Positions 31,089 to 43,636 of a stretch of 64,000 nt of DNA are shown here, in pieces. Numbering within the stretch: the first letter of the stretch is position 1; every line of letters starts with the position of its first letter. This DNA comes from Peltaster fructicola (taxonomy: Eukaryota; Ascomycota; Dothideomycetes): contig CP051140.1 of NCBI GenBank assembly GCA_001592805.2, positions 2,791,501 to 2,855,500 of the forward strand, in the 5' to 3' direction. The position numbers and the translations under genes were made by a program. The notes below the pieces were generated by a model that saw nothing but the letters and a program-made list of their open reading frames with translations, was not told the origin of the DNA and did no database searches.

Positions 31089-32806
31089 TTATGCATCAAT
31101 GAGGTTCTCAGAGTCGCCGTTCTGTTTTGACTTATCTTCCTCCTCCTCGCCATCGTTATCCTGACTTCCCTTGTCCTTGCCCTTGCGACCATAGAACTCG
31201 TCCAAGATCTTCTTGGGAATTCTGTTGAGCATCTCCTTGGGGAAGATTCGCAACAGCTCCCAGGCCTGGTCGAGTCCCTCAAAGATACTTCGCTTCTCAT
31301 AAGCACCCTGTGAGACATAGGTCTTCTCAAACTTCTCCAAGAACTCCAGTGACAGCTTGTCTTCTGCGGACAGAGCTTCCTCTCCAACAACTGCCTTCAT
31401 TGCTGCGGCATCACGCGCAATGGCGTACTTGGCGTACAGCTGGTTGGACACATCACTATGATCCTTGCGCGTGCGCTTCTCACCAATGGCAGACTTCATC
31501 AGTCGGGAGAGTGATGGCAGCACGTTGATCGGAGGACTAATTCCCTTGTTGTACAGTCCTCTGTCGACAAAGATCTGGCCTTCGGTGATGTAACCAGTCA
31601 AATCTGGGATAGGATGAGTGATGTCGTCGTTCGGCATGGTCAGAATTGGAATCTGCGTGATTGAACCATTGCGTCCCTCAACTCGTCCAGCGCGCTCGTA
31701 GATGGTCGACAAATCTGTGTACATGTAACCTGGGTATCCACGACGACCCGGCACTTCTTCTCTTGCTGCTGACACCTCACGAAGAGCGTCGCAGTATGAT
31801 GTCAGATCTGTGAGGATAACCAAGACGTGCTTCTCCAGTTGGTATGCGTAGTATTCTGCAGTCGTGAGAGCGAGACGAGGTGTGATGATACGTTCGATCC
31901 TAGAGACAGTCAGCGATGCTCACACGAGCACAAGTGAGCTTACGTTGGGTCGTTCGCCAAGTTCAGGAAGAGTGTGACACGCTCCATAGAGCCGTTCTCC
32001 TCGAAGTCCTTGGTGAAGAATCGACTAGTCTCCAAGTTGACACCCATAGCTCCGAACACAATGCTGAAGTTGTCCTCATGTCCATCGTGTACGCCCTTGT
32101 TAGGACCTTTGACCAGACCTGCTTGTCGACAAATCTGTGCTGCAATTTCGTTGTGTGGAAGACCGGCAGCTGAGAAGATAGGAATCTTCTGTCCACGGGC
32201 GATCGAGTTCATGGTGTCAATGGTGGAGATACCTGTTGCAATCATCTCTTCGGGATAGACACGAGAGTATGGGTTGATAGGTGATCCGTTGATGTCGAGG
32301 TAGTCCTCTGCTAGGACCTTTGGTCCCTTGTCGATAGCGCGTCCAGAGCCATCGAAGACACGACCAAGCATGTCCTCACTTACACCGAGCTTCAGACTGT
32401 GTCCTGTGAACTCCACTTTGGTCTTCTTATGTCAGCTATGTCTTATCTTGCAACCCTACTCACCTTCTTGACATCGATACCAGTTGTGCCTTCGAAGACC
32501 TGAACGACAGCACGATTGCCTGTGAGTGTGAGCTTGACCCTCACGACATAATTACATGTCTAGTCCTACCTCTTGCCTCAAGAACCTGTCCACTTCGCTC
32601 AGTGCCATCAGGGAGTGTCAAAGACACAATCTCGTTGAATCGTGGGAACTTGACCTGTAGACAAAATGGTCAGTAGCTGCGACTGTCTTCAAGCTGCGAC
32701 TTACGTTCTCAAGGATGACGAGGGGCCCATTGATGCCGCCGACAGTATTGTATCGTATTCTAGGTGTGACCTTCATCATGCGAGGGTCTGCCTCGTCGCC
32801 TGCCAT
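31089..32806 (-). CDS. VMA2: V-type proton ATPase subunit B
   Basis: Non-catalytic nucleotide-binding subunit B of the V1 sector, needed to acidify vacuoles and endosomes. Five exons (32705-32806, 32570-32654, 32464-32519, 31944-32422, 31089-31899) with 41-50-nt introns give 510 aa, the normal size. Joined text reads [88 protein letters not shown] and [19 protein letters not shown]. The C-terminus is acidic and variable ([20 protein letters not shown]). Every splice is confirmed by conserved sequence running across it. Confidence 0.97.
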
Positions 32807-33244
32807 CTCGCTTTCGGTCGAGCTTGTAGCTCACTCACAGACGACGGTTGAAGGGGGTGTGTCCGTTACGCCAGCTATCTCACAAACGAGTGCTGGTGAG
32901 AGTCAGGTGGATGGGTGGCTAGCTATCTTGGAAGTCCTCGCAGCAAGCTCGTAGATAGCTCAGATGAGGTCAGAGTACAACTACGGGTCGTGCCGAAGAC
33001 CAATGATATACGCCGAATCCTCGAGTAATGACTTCTGTATAGCTATAGCATATATCTTACAACAGGAATATCTCCCAAGCAGGACTTTAACAGTGTCCAA
33101 ACAGGAGCCCGTTCTCAAAGCAATGCCGCAGAGTATCGCAAATAATCTCCAAGCAATCGTATGCCTGGATGCAAGTCCCAGACACTAGCCTCAACGCCTC
33201 GCTCATTTTGGGTTGAATGCATGCCACAAGCAATAAATACCATC
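32807..33244. other. Intergenic region upstream of VMA2
   Basis: VMA2 promoter and leader, then the 3' UTR of the PtaB/Mfg1 gene. Nothing else is seen. Confidence 0.5.
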
Positions 33245-35580
33245 CTACGATGGCCTTGCCTTCTTGCCCAGACGTGGCGAAGGCTTCACTTTACCTTCAC
33301 CTCCACCATCGTCACCCTCCATCTTCACGGTACTCCGCCGTCGTTTGTTGTTGACTTGAGGACTGGTGTCAGCACTAACCGTGGACGAGTTTGTGCCTTG
33401 CTGAGAGTGCTGTGGTAGCATTGGAGGTGCCATATGTGCCTGCGCTGGACTGGACATAGCCATGCCCATCTGTCCTTGCATACTCGGTGCGTTCAGATGC
33501 GCGAAATGTGGCGAGCCATTCATCGCACCATTCTGCATAGGCAGATTCATGTGTGAAACATTTGGCGAAGAGTTCATTAATCCTGGTCCGCCTGGTTGCC
33601 CCTGTGGCATGCCCATCTTCATCATTCGCGGCGTACCATTCATGATACCTGTTCCATTCTGTGCCTGCCGTTCGTATTCAGAAGCTAGCTGATCGATGGC
33701 CTGTGCGGGTCGTAGTGATCTATCTTGAGCGAAATGCATGAGGTCCTGCATGGAAGACAGTGTATCGGAAATCTGCTTATGTCAGTTTGGACTTGGGTCA
33801 CACGCCGCATGCATACCTCTAGGAGTTGGTACATTCGATTGCTCATGCCTCCTTGACCTTTCGGCACTCTTGGGAATGCATCAATGGTCAGCGTATCGTT
33901 CTGCGACTTCTGCGCCTTTGGAGCGTTCTTCTTCGTCAGCTTGGGCGATTTGGTATTACTCATTGTGGGACTCCACGTGGATAGCACCCTCTCGATCTCC
34001 GTTCTGGCAATATGTTCGTCGTACTGAGACATGACAAACTCGAATGCTTCAATGCCTCCGAGCTGTGGCGCAAACAAGACTGACAGTGGTCCTGATAGCT
34101 CAGCGCGAGCACCATTCGGATATGCGATCGTCAATGTAGCCTGATTACAGGACACTCGACAGCGCCCATCAGGCTGCATCATCTCCTGGGCGGCTTCAAT
34201 GTGTAGCCGCAAGCTCTTGGCGCCAGTCTCAAAGTAGCACCAGAAGTATCGCGGAAGCGTAGCTCGAAATATCTCGACAGGCCTGCTCATTTCGTAGAGC
34301 TGTAGCTGCAGTCTACCGTCTGGCGCGAAGTGTCGCTCAACGAAAGAATGCCAGTTGACTAGTTCCCTGCCATCCTGAATGGTGTGCTTACCCATGTCAT
34401 CGGCAAATAGCATCAGTCTAAGCAGAGCCTGCCCAGCAGCAGACTGATTCGCTTGAGCTTGTCCAGCTTGTCTATTCAGAGCGGCTTGCTGTGCTTGTTG
34501 CATTCTCCTATTGTGCAGCATGGCCATTTGCTGTTGCGTCAATTGCGGCTGCTGAGGAGCCTGCCCTTGCTGTTGGGCAGATTGTGCCTGAGCCTGCTGT
34601 GGTTGTTGTGGAGTCTGCGATTGGCCCTGCGACTGATTCTGCTGTGGTGTGGATTGCTGTGGTGGCTGCGGTGGCTCTGTTGCCGTTGATAACCTTGACT
34701 GTGGTCTCGCTTGTGCTGGTATCGAAGCCTGACTTGCTTGTGTAGTGACAGGTGGTTGACCTGGGTTGCTCTGTTGGGAATTCGCCTGCTGCATAGCCAG
34801 ATGCTGCTGTTGCTGCTGCGCAGCGTGGTGTGCAGCTTGTTGTGCTTGTTGCGCATGCTGGGCCTGCTGAGCCTGCTGGTGTGCTGCTTGCGCCTGCACC
34901 TGTTGCGCTGCGACATTCTGCGCTTGTTGCTGTCGAAGCTGCTGCTGCTGCATGATCAGATGTGCAGGTAGTTGCACAGGCTGCCCGCCTTGGAAGCCCT
35001 GCGGATTCTGCGCCATGGCCTGCATGATCTGTGCCATGCGCGCGGTATCGTTGGGATTGACGCCTTGGGCTTGGGCTATCTGCATAGCCATCCGCTGCTG
35101 TGCTAATCTCGCCTGCTGTTGCTGCAGTTGCGCAACCATCTGCGGATTTTGTCCTTGCAAAGCTGCTTGCTGCTGTTGTGCCTGCTGTTGCTGCTGCTGT
35201 TGTTGCTGTTGCTGTTGCTGCTGTTGTGCCTGCTGCTGCTGCTGCTGCTGTTGTTGTTGTTGTTGCAATAATTGCTGATGCTGAGGTGTAAGATGTGCTA
35301 CATTGCCAGGCATTCCAGCCATTTGTCCTCCCATACCTCTTCCTGCCATTGCCATGTTGCCTGGATGTGGTCCCATCATGCCGCCAGGCATTGCACCAGG
35401 CTGCATTCCCGCTACTACCCCTGGCTGCATGCCCATCATCGCACCGGGTTGGCTAACGTGTGGTGGTGCTGTTGCTCCAGGGTGCATTGGCATAGGCTGT
35501 GCCATCATCTGAGGGTTTGGCGTCATAGCTGGGTGCCCAGGCTGCATACCTGGATGACCCGGAGGGAATGTTGCCATCAT
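33245..35580 (-). CDS. ptaB: LIM-domain-binding (SEUSS/Mfg1/PtaB-type) transcriptional coregulator
   Basis: Nuclear adaptor that in other fungi pairs with Flo8/SomA-type factors to control adhesion, filamentation and biofilm. Exons 33817-35580 and 33245-33772, with a 44-nt intron (GTATGC...AGCAG), give 763 aa. Residues 1-95 are Met/Pro/Gly-rich, and 100-145 are a polyglutamine tract broken by Ala, with further Gln-rich text to about 380. The LDB core (about 390-560) has GKHTIQDGRELVNWHSFVER, LPRYFWCYFETGAKSLRL and RCRVSCNQATLTIAYPNGAR. The C-terminus carries a likely nuclear signal, NNKRRRS. The PtaB name is by family recognition. Confidence 0.88.
35161..35277. repeat. CAG/CAA microsatellite encoding polyglutamine
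   Basis: Minus-strand mixture of CAG and CAA codons interrupted by GCA/GCT, coding some 40 residues of Gln with single Ala. The mixing of synonymous codons lowers slippage compared with a pure array, but length variation between strains is expected. Confidence 0.9.
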
Positions 35581-37403
35581 CTTGAAATGCTGTATAGGTT
35601 ATGAAGAATGCGATCGCGGAGGTCTAGTGGTGGTGTTTCTCATACGTGATATCGTGAAATGAGCGCGTGGAGTGCGGCCAGCGGCCAGGTGATGGTCGTC
35701 CGGCTATGATTATGTGTCCCGTATACATATAGTTGGTAAGCCTCTTCTTCTCAATCCATGATTAAGTGCCTGACTAGAGCTTCTGGTTTCGGTGTTGGTG
35801 TAACAGTAAAGCTGCGCTGTGCTTCGCGGTCAAAGTCGCGTATCTACTGGTGACGATGTTGCAGCACTGGACGGTCCTTCACAAGAGACTGTATGCTGCC
35901 GAGTTGTAGGCGTGCACAATGGTGGCCTGGCTCTGCGACGTGAGATCGAGCACGCAGCACCAAGTAAGTGCTTTTGAGCTCGTGGTGTCCGAAGCACAAC
36001 GATCAGAGCGCATGAGCGCGAAGAAGCTCGGCCACGTGGTATGCTGTTGAGGTTGACGATGCGACAATATGGTGATAAGCCTCGAGGTGGTTTGCTTGTT
36101 GTTATGTCCGTTTCGAAGGATGAGACGCTGCGCGCTGCTGCGGTCGTCCAGGGCAGGGCAGGTTGTGGATCACACTCTCCTCGTCGGCAGCAGCCGCGAG
36201 CTTGTACCGACTGAGCTAGTGTCTGACTTGGCATCGGCATCAAAAGATTTTTGCTGACAACCGTGAGTGTCTCCTCTCTTCACGCTGTACGCTGTCTCAT
36301 CGCTGTGACATCGTACAGCTCGTCCATCCATCAGGTCAGTTCATCCTCCTTACTCCTTTTGCAACAGATGACAATCACTAAACATGTCTTCTTTTCCCAA
36401 CTGATTCGCCCTTGAAGAAGCCAGTCTTTTCGTACGCCTTTCGCAGGGTGGACGTATACTTGCCAGTAACCTTTCCTGATGCACAATACCATATCTCTCG
36501 GCACATCTTCACAGACCTCATGCTGACCCTTTCAAGCTGTAGATTTCTCGATTCAAAACACATCTGTTCGACCTCAACCACCCTTTCGTCCTCGTGGTAA
36601 GCAAACTCAGATTTCTTACACCTCTTAACATGATGAAAAACGTTCCACATTCGCAGTTTCCACGTGAGCTCCGCCAGAACCTATCTAGGAGCGCCATGAG
36701 CGATTAATCTTCCTTGGATGTCTTATTAAATCAACCATTTACCCATTCGGCAGCACGCGTTATGATGAGCATGGCTGACATTACGTTAGATACTCTCTCG
36801 TTCATCTCGATAGTACTAAGGCTCATAGCGTTAGGTGACCGGAGAGCTCGCTGTCCGATACGCGTTGCGTCTTCGTGACTGAATGCTTCGCTGCTGAACG
36901 GCTCAATATACAATGTATACATTCACGTTTTACGTCAGCCTGAAACAATCTCAATAGCTTGCAGCTGTCCATATCAGAGACGCAAAACTTCACTCATTTG
37001 AATACTCGACGACAACGGCATGACGTGCCAAGTCAACTTTCGGTGCTCTAGCTCTCGTTGCAAGGTGCACCATACTGTGCATCGTCGTGGCTCAGGATGA
37101 GCGTGTAGCTGTCCGAATTCGGAAGTATGTTTGAAGCTATGTTTAGCCTCCCACCTCTTGCGAACGACAGCATCATCACAACTCGTTTTCTCCACTCCAT
37201 ACACTCATCACAGCACAAACCAGCGACGTCAAAAGCAGTTGTAGAAGTACAGCCAAAGAGTCAGCTGAACTGCATCGTATGGTGGCACATTCTTCTCGTG
37301 GTGGTCACCAAGCTAACCTAAGGAATGGTCGTAGCAAACAACGAAGCACTTCCACTGCTCTGAGCAGAAACACGACAACGCTGACGCGAGTACCTCGCTC
37401 ATC
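35581..37403. other. 1.8 kb divergent intergenic region between PtaB and MOB1
   Basis: Long shared upstream region of two divergent regulators. A minus-strand frame at 35830-36243 (137 codons) and several shorter ones show no motif. No tRNA-like fold was found by eye. Most likely regulatory DNA and a long 5' leader of the PtaB gene. Confidence 0.5.
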
Positions 37404-38423
37404 ATGGCCTCATTCATGCAAACAATGTTCGTCCATCACTCTCCTACACAATTTCCGCACTGCCCTCAACCACTGCCAGCACTGCAATGCAACGTGCTTG
37501 CAGAGTCCGAGTCTACCATACACTTTCCGACCTTGCAAAATCCCGATCCTGCCTACCAATCACCGCTACAACGACACATTCAGCTACAATTCTCATCAGA
37601 TGAGATTGCACCAGCTGTGCCAGCTTCCCGATATGCTCCTGAACAGCGAGCCCATGCGGCACATCGAGGACACGGATATGATATCGCGCACGTAGCGACA
37701 TGTGCTGACCTATTGACTCGTAGTAGCTCGAACGCAAGAAACAGACAAGCATTCCAACCACAAAAGAGAGCGAAAGGCACACAATCATGGCAGTTGAAGC
37801 AGTTTGCTGAGGCGACATTGGGTAGTGGTAGTCTTCGAAAAGTGGTCCAGCTTCCAGAAGGAGAGGACAAAGACGAGTGGATCGCAGTCAACGGTATGCC
37901 ATATGGTGTTCAGCCGCACAACAACTGATTCAACATAGTGGTCGACTTCTACAACCAGATCAACCTGTTGTATGGTAGCATCACAGAGTTCTGCTCACCA
38001 AGCACATGCCCGGAGATGAAAGCAACAGATGAGTTCGAGTACCTCTGGCATGATCCACCCGCCTTTGCTAAGCCCACTCGACTGCCGGCTCCAACATATA
38101 TCTCACATCTGCTCACGTGGACCTCGAACTATATCTCAGATCCTAATGTCTTTCCTACTTCGCCAGGCGTTCCCTTTCCAGCAGACTTCGAGAAGACTGT
38201 GAGGCAGATCTTCAAGCGGTTGTATCGCATTTACGCCCACATCTACTGTCACCACTACGGCGTTGTTCGTGGATTAGGTCTCGAGGCACACCTCAACACA
38301 GCTTTCAAGCACTACGTACTCTTCGTGCAAGAGTTTCAGCTCGCAGACGAGAAGGGTGCCAAGAGTGGCGAGTGGTACGGACCACTCGGCGAACTAGTTG
38401 AGAGCATGTTGAAGAGCGACTAG
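37404..38423 (+). CDS. MOB1: Mob1 kinase activator (mitotic exit / septation network)
   Basis: Co-activator of the NDR/Dbf2-type kinase in mitotic exit and septation. The 225-aa model has exons 37404-37426, 37724-37893 and 37939-38423. The first intron (37427-37723) is 297 nt, far longer than its neighbours. It uses a weak GTTCGT donor but a fine GCTGACC branch and acceptor. Splicing gives MASFMQTI joined to [19 protein letters not shown], matching the family start. The core reads [53 protein letters not shown] and a HIYCHHY zinc site, and it ends [13 protein letters not shown]. Without the first splice, the N-terminus would carry about 90 unrelated residues. Confidence 0.9.
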
Positions 38424-39178
38424 GAGCGTTCAGATATGGATGAATGGGCATACGACACAGATGTCATGGACTGGCAGCATGAGCAATGAGCATGGGTGGT
38501 AATTCTGGCGTTCGCGGCGCAGGTAACAGTGTACAATACCGAGCATAAAATCATGTATGCTGTCGTCTGGTGCTCTTGAGTGAGACCCCTCATAAGGTCA
38601 GTAGATACATGTATGCAACTCACGCCAATCGTGCTGAGTATAAACCGTTGAGCCTCACGCGACGTGCAGTAGCGTCATCAATACCGCTTTCTTCGCAGCA
38701 GTTTTTTCAGGTACATTCACGGCAGGTCGAAGAGCCGCAAGACTCCTTCAGGTCAAGAGCGAAAAATAGTCGGCATCGTTACTACTGAGGTCGATCATCC
38801 AGTCTTGTGCTTGCCGATTGAGATAGCTAGTAGTCTACCTCTTGACCATTCTTCGCTTGTTCAGCAACAAATACCTTCAACTTCGCAGTCTTATCTCAAA
38901 CTACATTTCCTCGTCACGCACATCACAATTTCGTCTATCACTTGCATTGTACACTTGCTAGATCATCGTCCAACAGCAATCGTCATTCCCCACCAATCCT
39001 TGCGGCTACTTGAAGCTTCTTAGCAGAAGCTAACCACACCGACGTCGAACACAGTTGACGACCGCGTGCTCATCTTTTCAACAATCTTCGCTCTGCGTAT
39101 CCTTGAATCCCGAGCGAGCCAGGAGCGGGACAACGTCCACCAAGCCCTAGCAAGACCTGGGACTGGCACGTCGTCACC
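38424..39178. other. Intergenic region between MOB1 and the GH63-like gene
   Basis: MOB1 3' UTR followed by the promoter and leader of the glycosidase gene. Short open frames only. Confidence 0.5.
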
Positions 39179-42100
39179 ATGGTTCTTATTGACAAGCAAG
39201 ATGTCCAGAGCGTAGAAGAGCAACGTCTGCGTGAAGACCGTGAGCGGACGAAGTACTGGAAGAAATGGGGTCCTTACGTTGCTGAGCGTCAATGGGCCAC
39301 AGTACGAGAGGATTACTCGTGAGTGAGACATTCTACTGCTGCAGATGGTCACTGACGCCGCACAGCGACAACGGAGATGCATGGAGCCACTTCACCTACG
39401 ACATGGCACGTGCCAGAACATTTCGTTGGGGTGAAGACGGTATCGCAGGTGTATCTGACTCACACGGTCGTTTGAATATCGCATTTGCATTCTGGAATGA
39501 GAAGGAGTGAGTCTACACAGAACTATAGCACCGCATAGCTAACCAGATGTAGTGGACACATCAAGGAACGTCTGTTTGGTTTGTCCAATCCTCAAGGTGT
39601 GCACGGCGAGTCGATCAAGGAGTGCCACTTCCACCTAGACAACACACCCACACACCCCACATGAAGTATCTTTACAAGCTGCCACAAAACCCATTCCCAT
39701 ACGAAGACATCATCAAGGAAAATGCCAGACGGACGAAGGAAGAGCGAGAGTATAACCTGGTTGACACTGGTATCTTCAAGGATAATGCGTATTGGGACTG
39801 TTTCATCGAGACCGCAAAGGAGGCAGATGACCCAGAAGAGCTGTTGTTCAGAGTTACCTGCTACAATCGAGGCGACAAACCTGCCAAGATACATGTTCTT
39901 CCACACGTCTGGTTCCGAAACACATGGGCATGGGGTTACGATGCAACAAAGCCAAATATCAAGCAGATTGGACCATTGACTGCACAGATCGATCACAAGG
40001 ACCTGGGTCAACGTTTCTTCCACGTCTCACCATCGCCAAACAGCTGTGAGCGTGAGGAAGATATCGAGCCGGAGTTCCTCTTCACAGACAACGACACCAA
40101 CTATGAGAGCATTTGGGGCACCAAGAACAAGACGCCGTACACCAAGGACGCTTTCCACCAGTATCTTGTCAACAAGAACAAGAAAGCTGTCAACCCACAG
40201 AAGACCGGCACCAAGAGCTGTGCACACTTCGCATTTGACCAAGGTGATGGCGTGCCTCCAGGAGGTGTCGCTGTTGTTCGTTTCCGTATATCAAAGAACA
40301 AGGGGGAGACATACCTCGACGAGGAAGAGTTCGACAACATCATGGACCAGCGTCTAAACGAGGCCGACGAGTTCTACTGGAAGATCAACCCGATGCCGAT
40401 GGCAGACGATCTGCGCAACATCCAGCGACAGGCACTGTCAGGCATGATGTGGTGCAAACAATACTATCACTTCATCTGGGACCAATGGGCTAATGGAGAT
40501 CCTGCTATGCCTCCCCCTCCGCCGGCTCGTAAAGCAATTCGAAATGCACAATGGAAGCACATGTATCTGGACGATATCCTGTCCATGCCTGATTCATGGG
40601 AATACCCATTCTTCGCAGCCTGGGATTCTGCTTTCCACTGCATACCAATAGCCATGGTCGATCCTGACTTTGCGAAGAAGCAGCTTGATCTGTTCACACG
40701 AGAGTGGTACATGCATCCAAACGGACAACTTCCTGCTTACGAATGGAACTTCGGCGACGTCAACCCACCTGTACATGCTTGGTCGACATTCCGTACCTTC
40801 AAGATTGAGCGCAAGATGTACGGTCGTGAGGATCTTGACTTCCTTGAGCGAGTCTTCCAGAAGCTGCTCATGAACTTCACTTGGTGGTGCAACCGCAAGG
40901 ACTTCGATGGCAAGAACGTTTTCGAAGGTGGCTTTCTCGGTCTGGACAACATCGGTCTCTTCAACCGATCGGATCCTCTACCAACTGGTGGTACCCTTGA
41001 ACAAGCTGACGCAACAGGCTGGATGGCTTTCTATTGCTTGAGCATGCTCAACATCGCACTTGAGCTGGCCAAGCATCGTAGGACGTACGAAGACATCGCC
41101 TCGAAGTTCTTCGAGCATTTCATCCTCATCTCTGACGCGATGACTTTCCGCAAAGGTAGTGAAGCCAAGTCATTGTGGAACGAGGAGGACGGATTCTACT
41201 ACGACGCAATCAGCTGGGGTGGTCCGTGGACACACCAGATGCCAGTACGATCGCTGGTCGGTCTGATCCCGATGTATGCAACATTGACGCTCGAACCACA
41301 AGTCATCAACCGCTTTCCGCAGTTCAAGAAGCGACTGGAGTGGTTCATCCAGAATAGGCACGATATGGCGAGCCGAAACATTGCCTCGATGACACGTCGA
41401 GGTAAGGATGAACGACTCCTGCTCTCGCTCGTCAACGAGGACCGCCTGCGTGCTATTCTCAAGTACATGCTCGACGAGAACGAGTTCCTGGGTGACCACG
41501 GCATTCGATCGTTGTCGAAGCATCACAAGGAGCACCCTTACAGTATGGACGTGAATGGCCAGAAGTACTCCGTCTCATACATACCTGGTGACTCCGATAG
41601 TGGACTCTTTGGTGGCAACAGCAATTGGCGTGGTCCTATCTGGATAGCAGTCAATTTCCTGCTTGTCGAGAGCTTACTGCGCTTCTACATGTTTTACGGC
41701 AATACCTTCAAGGTTGAGTGTCCCACTGGCAGTGGCGACTACATGCATCTTGGCCATGTAGCAGAGGAGATTCAGCACAGATTACAGCATCTCATGGCCA
41801 AGAACGATCAAGGACGTCGTGCAATCCACGATGGCAACGACATGCTCGACTTCGATCCTCACTGGAAGGACAATCTCTGGTTCTACGAATTCTTCGATGG
41901 TGACAGTGGTCGTGGATTGGGCGCAACACATCAGTGTGGCTGGACTGGTCTCATGGCCAAAATGATCCACGATACTGGGTGAGTATCTGTGCTTCTCTTG
42001 ATGCTAATACTAACAAATACAGTGTCAATTGCCGTCTGCCACAGACTCCACGAACGCCAGCAACCGCGGCAGCGCACTATTTCGATGATGTGTTCACCCG

Positions 42101-42455
42101 ACAACGTCGCGCTAGTCTCGCAGGCCGCCGTCCAGCAGGTCTCGCACGAAGCCAAACATCTGCCCGCTCAATCGGTGCCCGTAGCGACTGGGGCTCAACG
42201 AATGGCGACAACACAGAGGCCGAAGACGACGACGATGATGATAACAAGACCAGCGACGGTCCTTCTCGAGCATGGTCGATCTACAACGAGGATGGTCACA
42301 CGAGCGACAAGAAGAACGTCAAGCCGCTGGCAGAAGATCCAGATGATCCGATCAACAAATACGTGCAAGATCAGCTACAGCGCCTGAAGACGAACGAGAG
42401 TGCTGAGATGAGCGACGAAATCTCGGCGCAGAATGATGGCCCTGACGATCGATGA
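39179..42455 (+). CDS. Cytosolic GH63-like glycoside hydrolase, with an apparent one-base frameshift
   Basis: Large GH63-family-like glucosidase without signal peptide, probably cytosolic; substrate unknown. Exons are 39179-39318, 39366-39506, 39553-41978 and 42023-42455, with 44-47-nt introns. The N-terminus reads [20 protein letters not shown] and [10 protein letters not shown]. The (alpha/alpha)6 part includes [58 protein letters not shown] and [17 protein letters not shown]. The C-terminal 140 residues are acidic and disordered. In exon 3 the frame coding [10 protein letters not shown] reaches TGA at 39662, while the downstream frame ([12 protein letters not shown]) is shifted. Relatives run straight through here, so one base is missing in the ACAC/CCCC stretch near 39645-39660. 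This is either a sequence error or a recent break. Confidence 0.85.
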
Positions 42456-42716
42456 GGACGAGATAGACCTTTCCTGAGCATCAGTGGGAGAACCTGCGAA
42501 AGCGCTTACTTACACCTTGGACCAATGGAGCATACATGACGACAAGAACAAAACCTAAGAGCTATGCATGAGTATACAGCCATAGACGTAGAACGAGAGC
42601 ATTTTGCTGAACATGCTACCCATACTGTGTTGCCCCATGTTGACCCCACGATCCCCACCATTCATAAAGAGTTACAACTCAGTATCGTTGACATAAAACA
42701 CGCTCTGCGGTACAAG

Positions 42717-43541
42717 ATGTCTGGACATTCTCATTCGCACAATGGCAGCGCCTCACATTCGCATGCTAACGGCGCTGATCACGGCCACACACATGAGATA
42801 TTGGATGGGCCAGGAAGCTTCCTAGGCAGAGAGATGCCAATCGTTGAAGGCCGAGACTTTCACGAACGAGCATTCACGGTGGGCATTGGTGGGTAGGTGA
42901 GCCTGACCACGCTGTACTCCAAGAGCAAGATTGACATCGCTAGACCCGTGGGTTCAGGAAAGACAGCATTGATGCTGGCACTGTGCCTGGCGCTTCGCGA
43001 GAAGTACAATATCGCCGCAGTGACGAACGACATCTTCACGCGAGAAGACTGCGAGTTCTTACACAGGCACAATGCTTTACCAAATGAACGTATCCGAGCG
43101 ATAGAGACAGGAGGTTGTCCACACGCTGCCGTCCGAGAGGATATCAGTGCCAATCTCGCTGCTCTTACAGATCTCCATCGCGAATTCGAGACTCAGCTGC
43201 TCTTGATCGAATCTGGTGGTGACAATCTGGCGGCCAACTACTCTCGCGAGCTCGCAGACTTCATCATCTACGTGATTGATGTTGCTGGAGGAGACAAGGT
43301 GCCAAGGAAAGGTGGTCCAGGCATCACCCAGAGTGATCTGTTGATTGTGAACAAGACAGATCTTGCTGAGCTGATCGGCGCGGATCTAGGCGTGATGGAG
43401 AGGGATGCTAGAAAGATGAGAGAAGGAGGTCCGACGATCTTTGCTCAGGTGAAGAATGGTGTCGGTGTGGACAAGATCGTAGATATGGTGTTGAGTGCGT
43501 GGAAGGCCTGTGGTGCAAGTGCTGCAGGAAAAGCTCCATGA
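42717..43541 (+). CDS. ureG: Urease accessory GTPase UreG
   Basis: SIMIBI-class GTPase that delivers nickel to apo-urease. Exons 42717-42892 and 42944-43541, with a 51-nt intron (GTAGGT donor), give 257 aa. The N-terminus is His-rich (HSHSH, HSH, HGHTHE in the first 27 residues), a metal-binding extension typical of eukaryotic UreG. Splicing restores the P-loop [21 protein letters not shown], the metal-site [33 protein letters not shown] and VIDVAGGDK-type motifs follow. The start at 42717 places the His-rich stretch directly after Met; an upstream in-frame extension reads as leader. Confidence 0.95.
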
Positions 43542-43586
43542 GACAACTTATGTTGCTCTACCCATCATGCTATCAGGACCTGTAGC

Positions 43587-43606
43587 AACGTCCTTGCCTG
43601 GACGTT
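43587..43606. repeat. Perfect inverted repeat (7-bp stem, 6-nt loop) after ureG
   Basis: Arms AACGTCC and GGACGTT enclose TTGCCT, 46 nt past the ureG stop. It could fold in the 3' UTR RNA; role unknown. Confidence 0.6.
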
Positions 43607-43636
43607 AGGAAACACCTCTGACAAAAGGTTAGGGAT

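Noticed and set aside
31916-32258. Plus-strand frames opposite VMA2
   Set aside because: They overlap exon 4 of VMA2, whose conservation accounts for the sequence.
34952-35278. Plus-strand frame very rich in cysteine
   Set aside because: Antisense of the CAG/CAA polyglutamine tract; Cys codons arise from TGC/TGT complementing GCA/ACA and CAG/CAA.
35830-36243. Minus-strand 137-codon frame upstream of the PtaB gene
   Set aside because: Arg/Ser/Thr-rich with no motif. Lies where a long 5' leader of the coregulator is expected.
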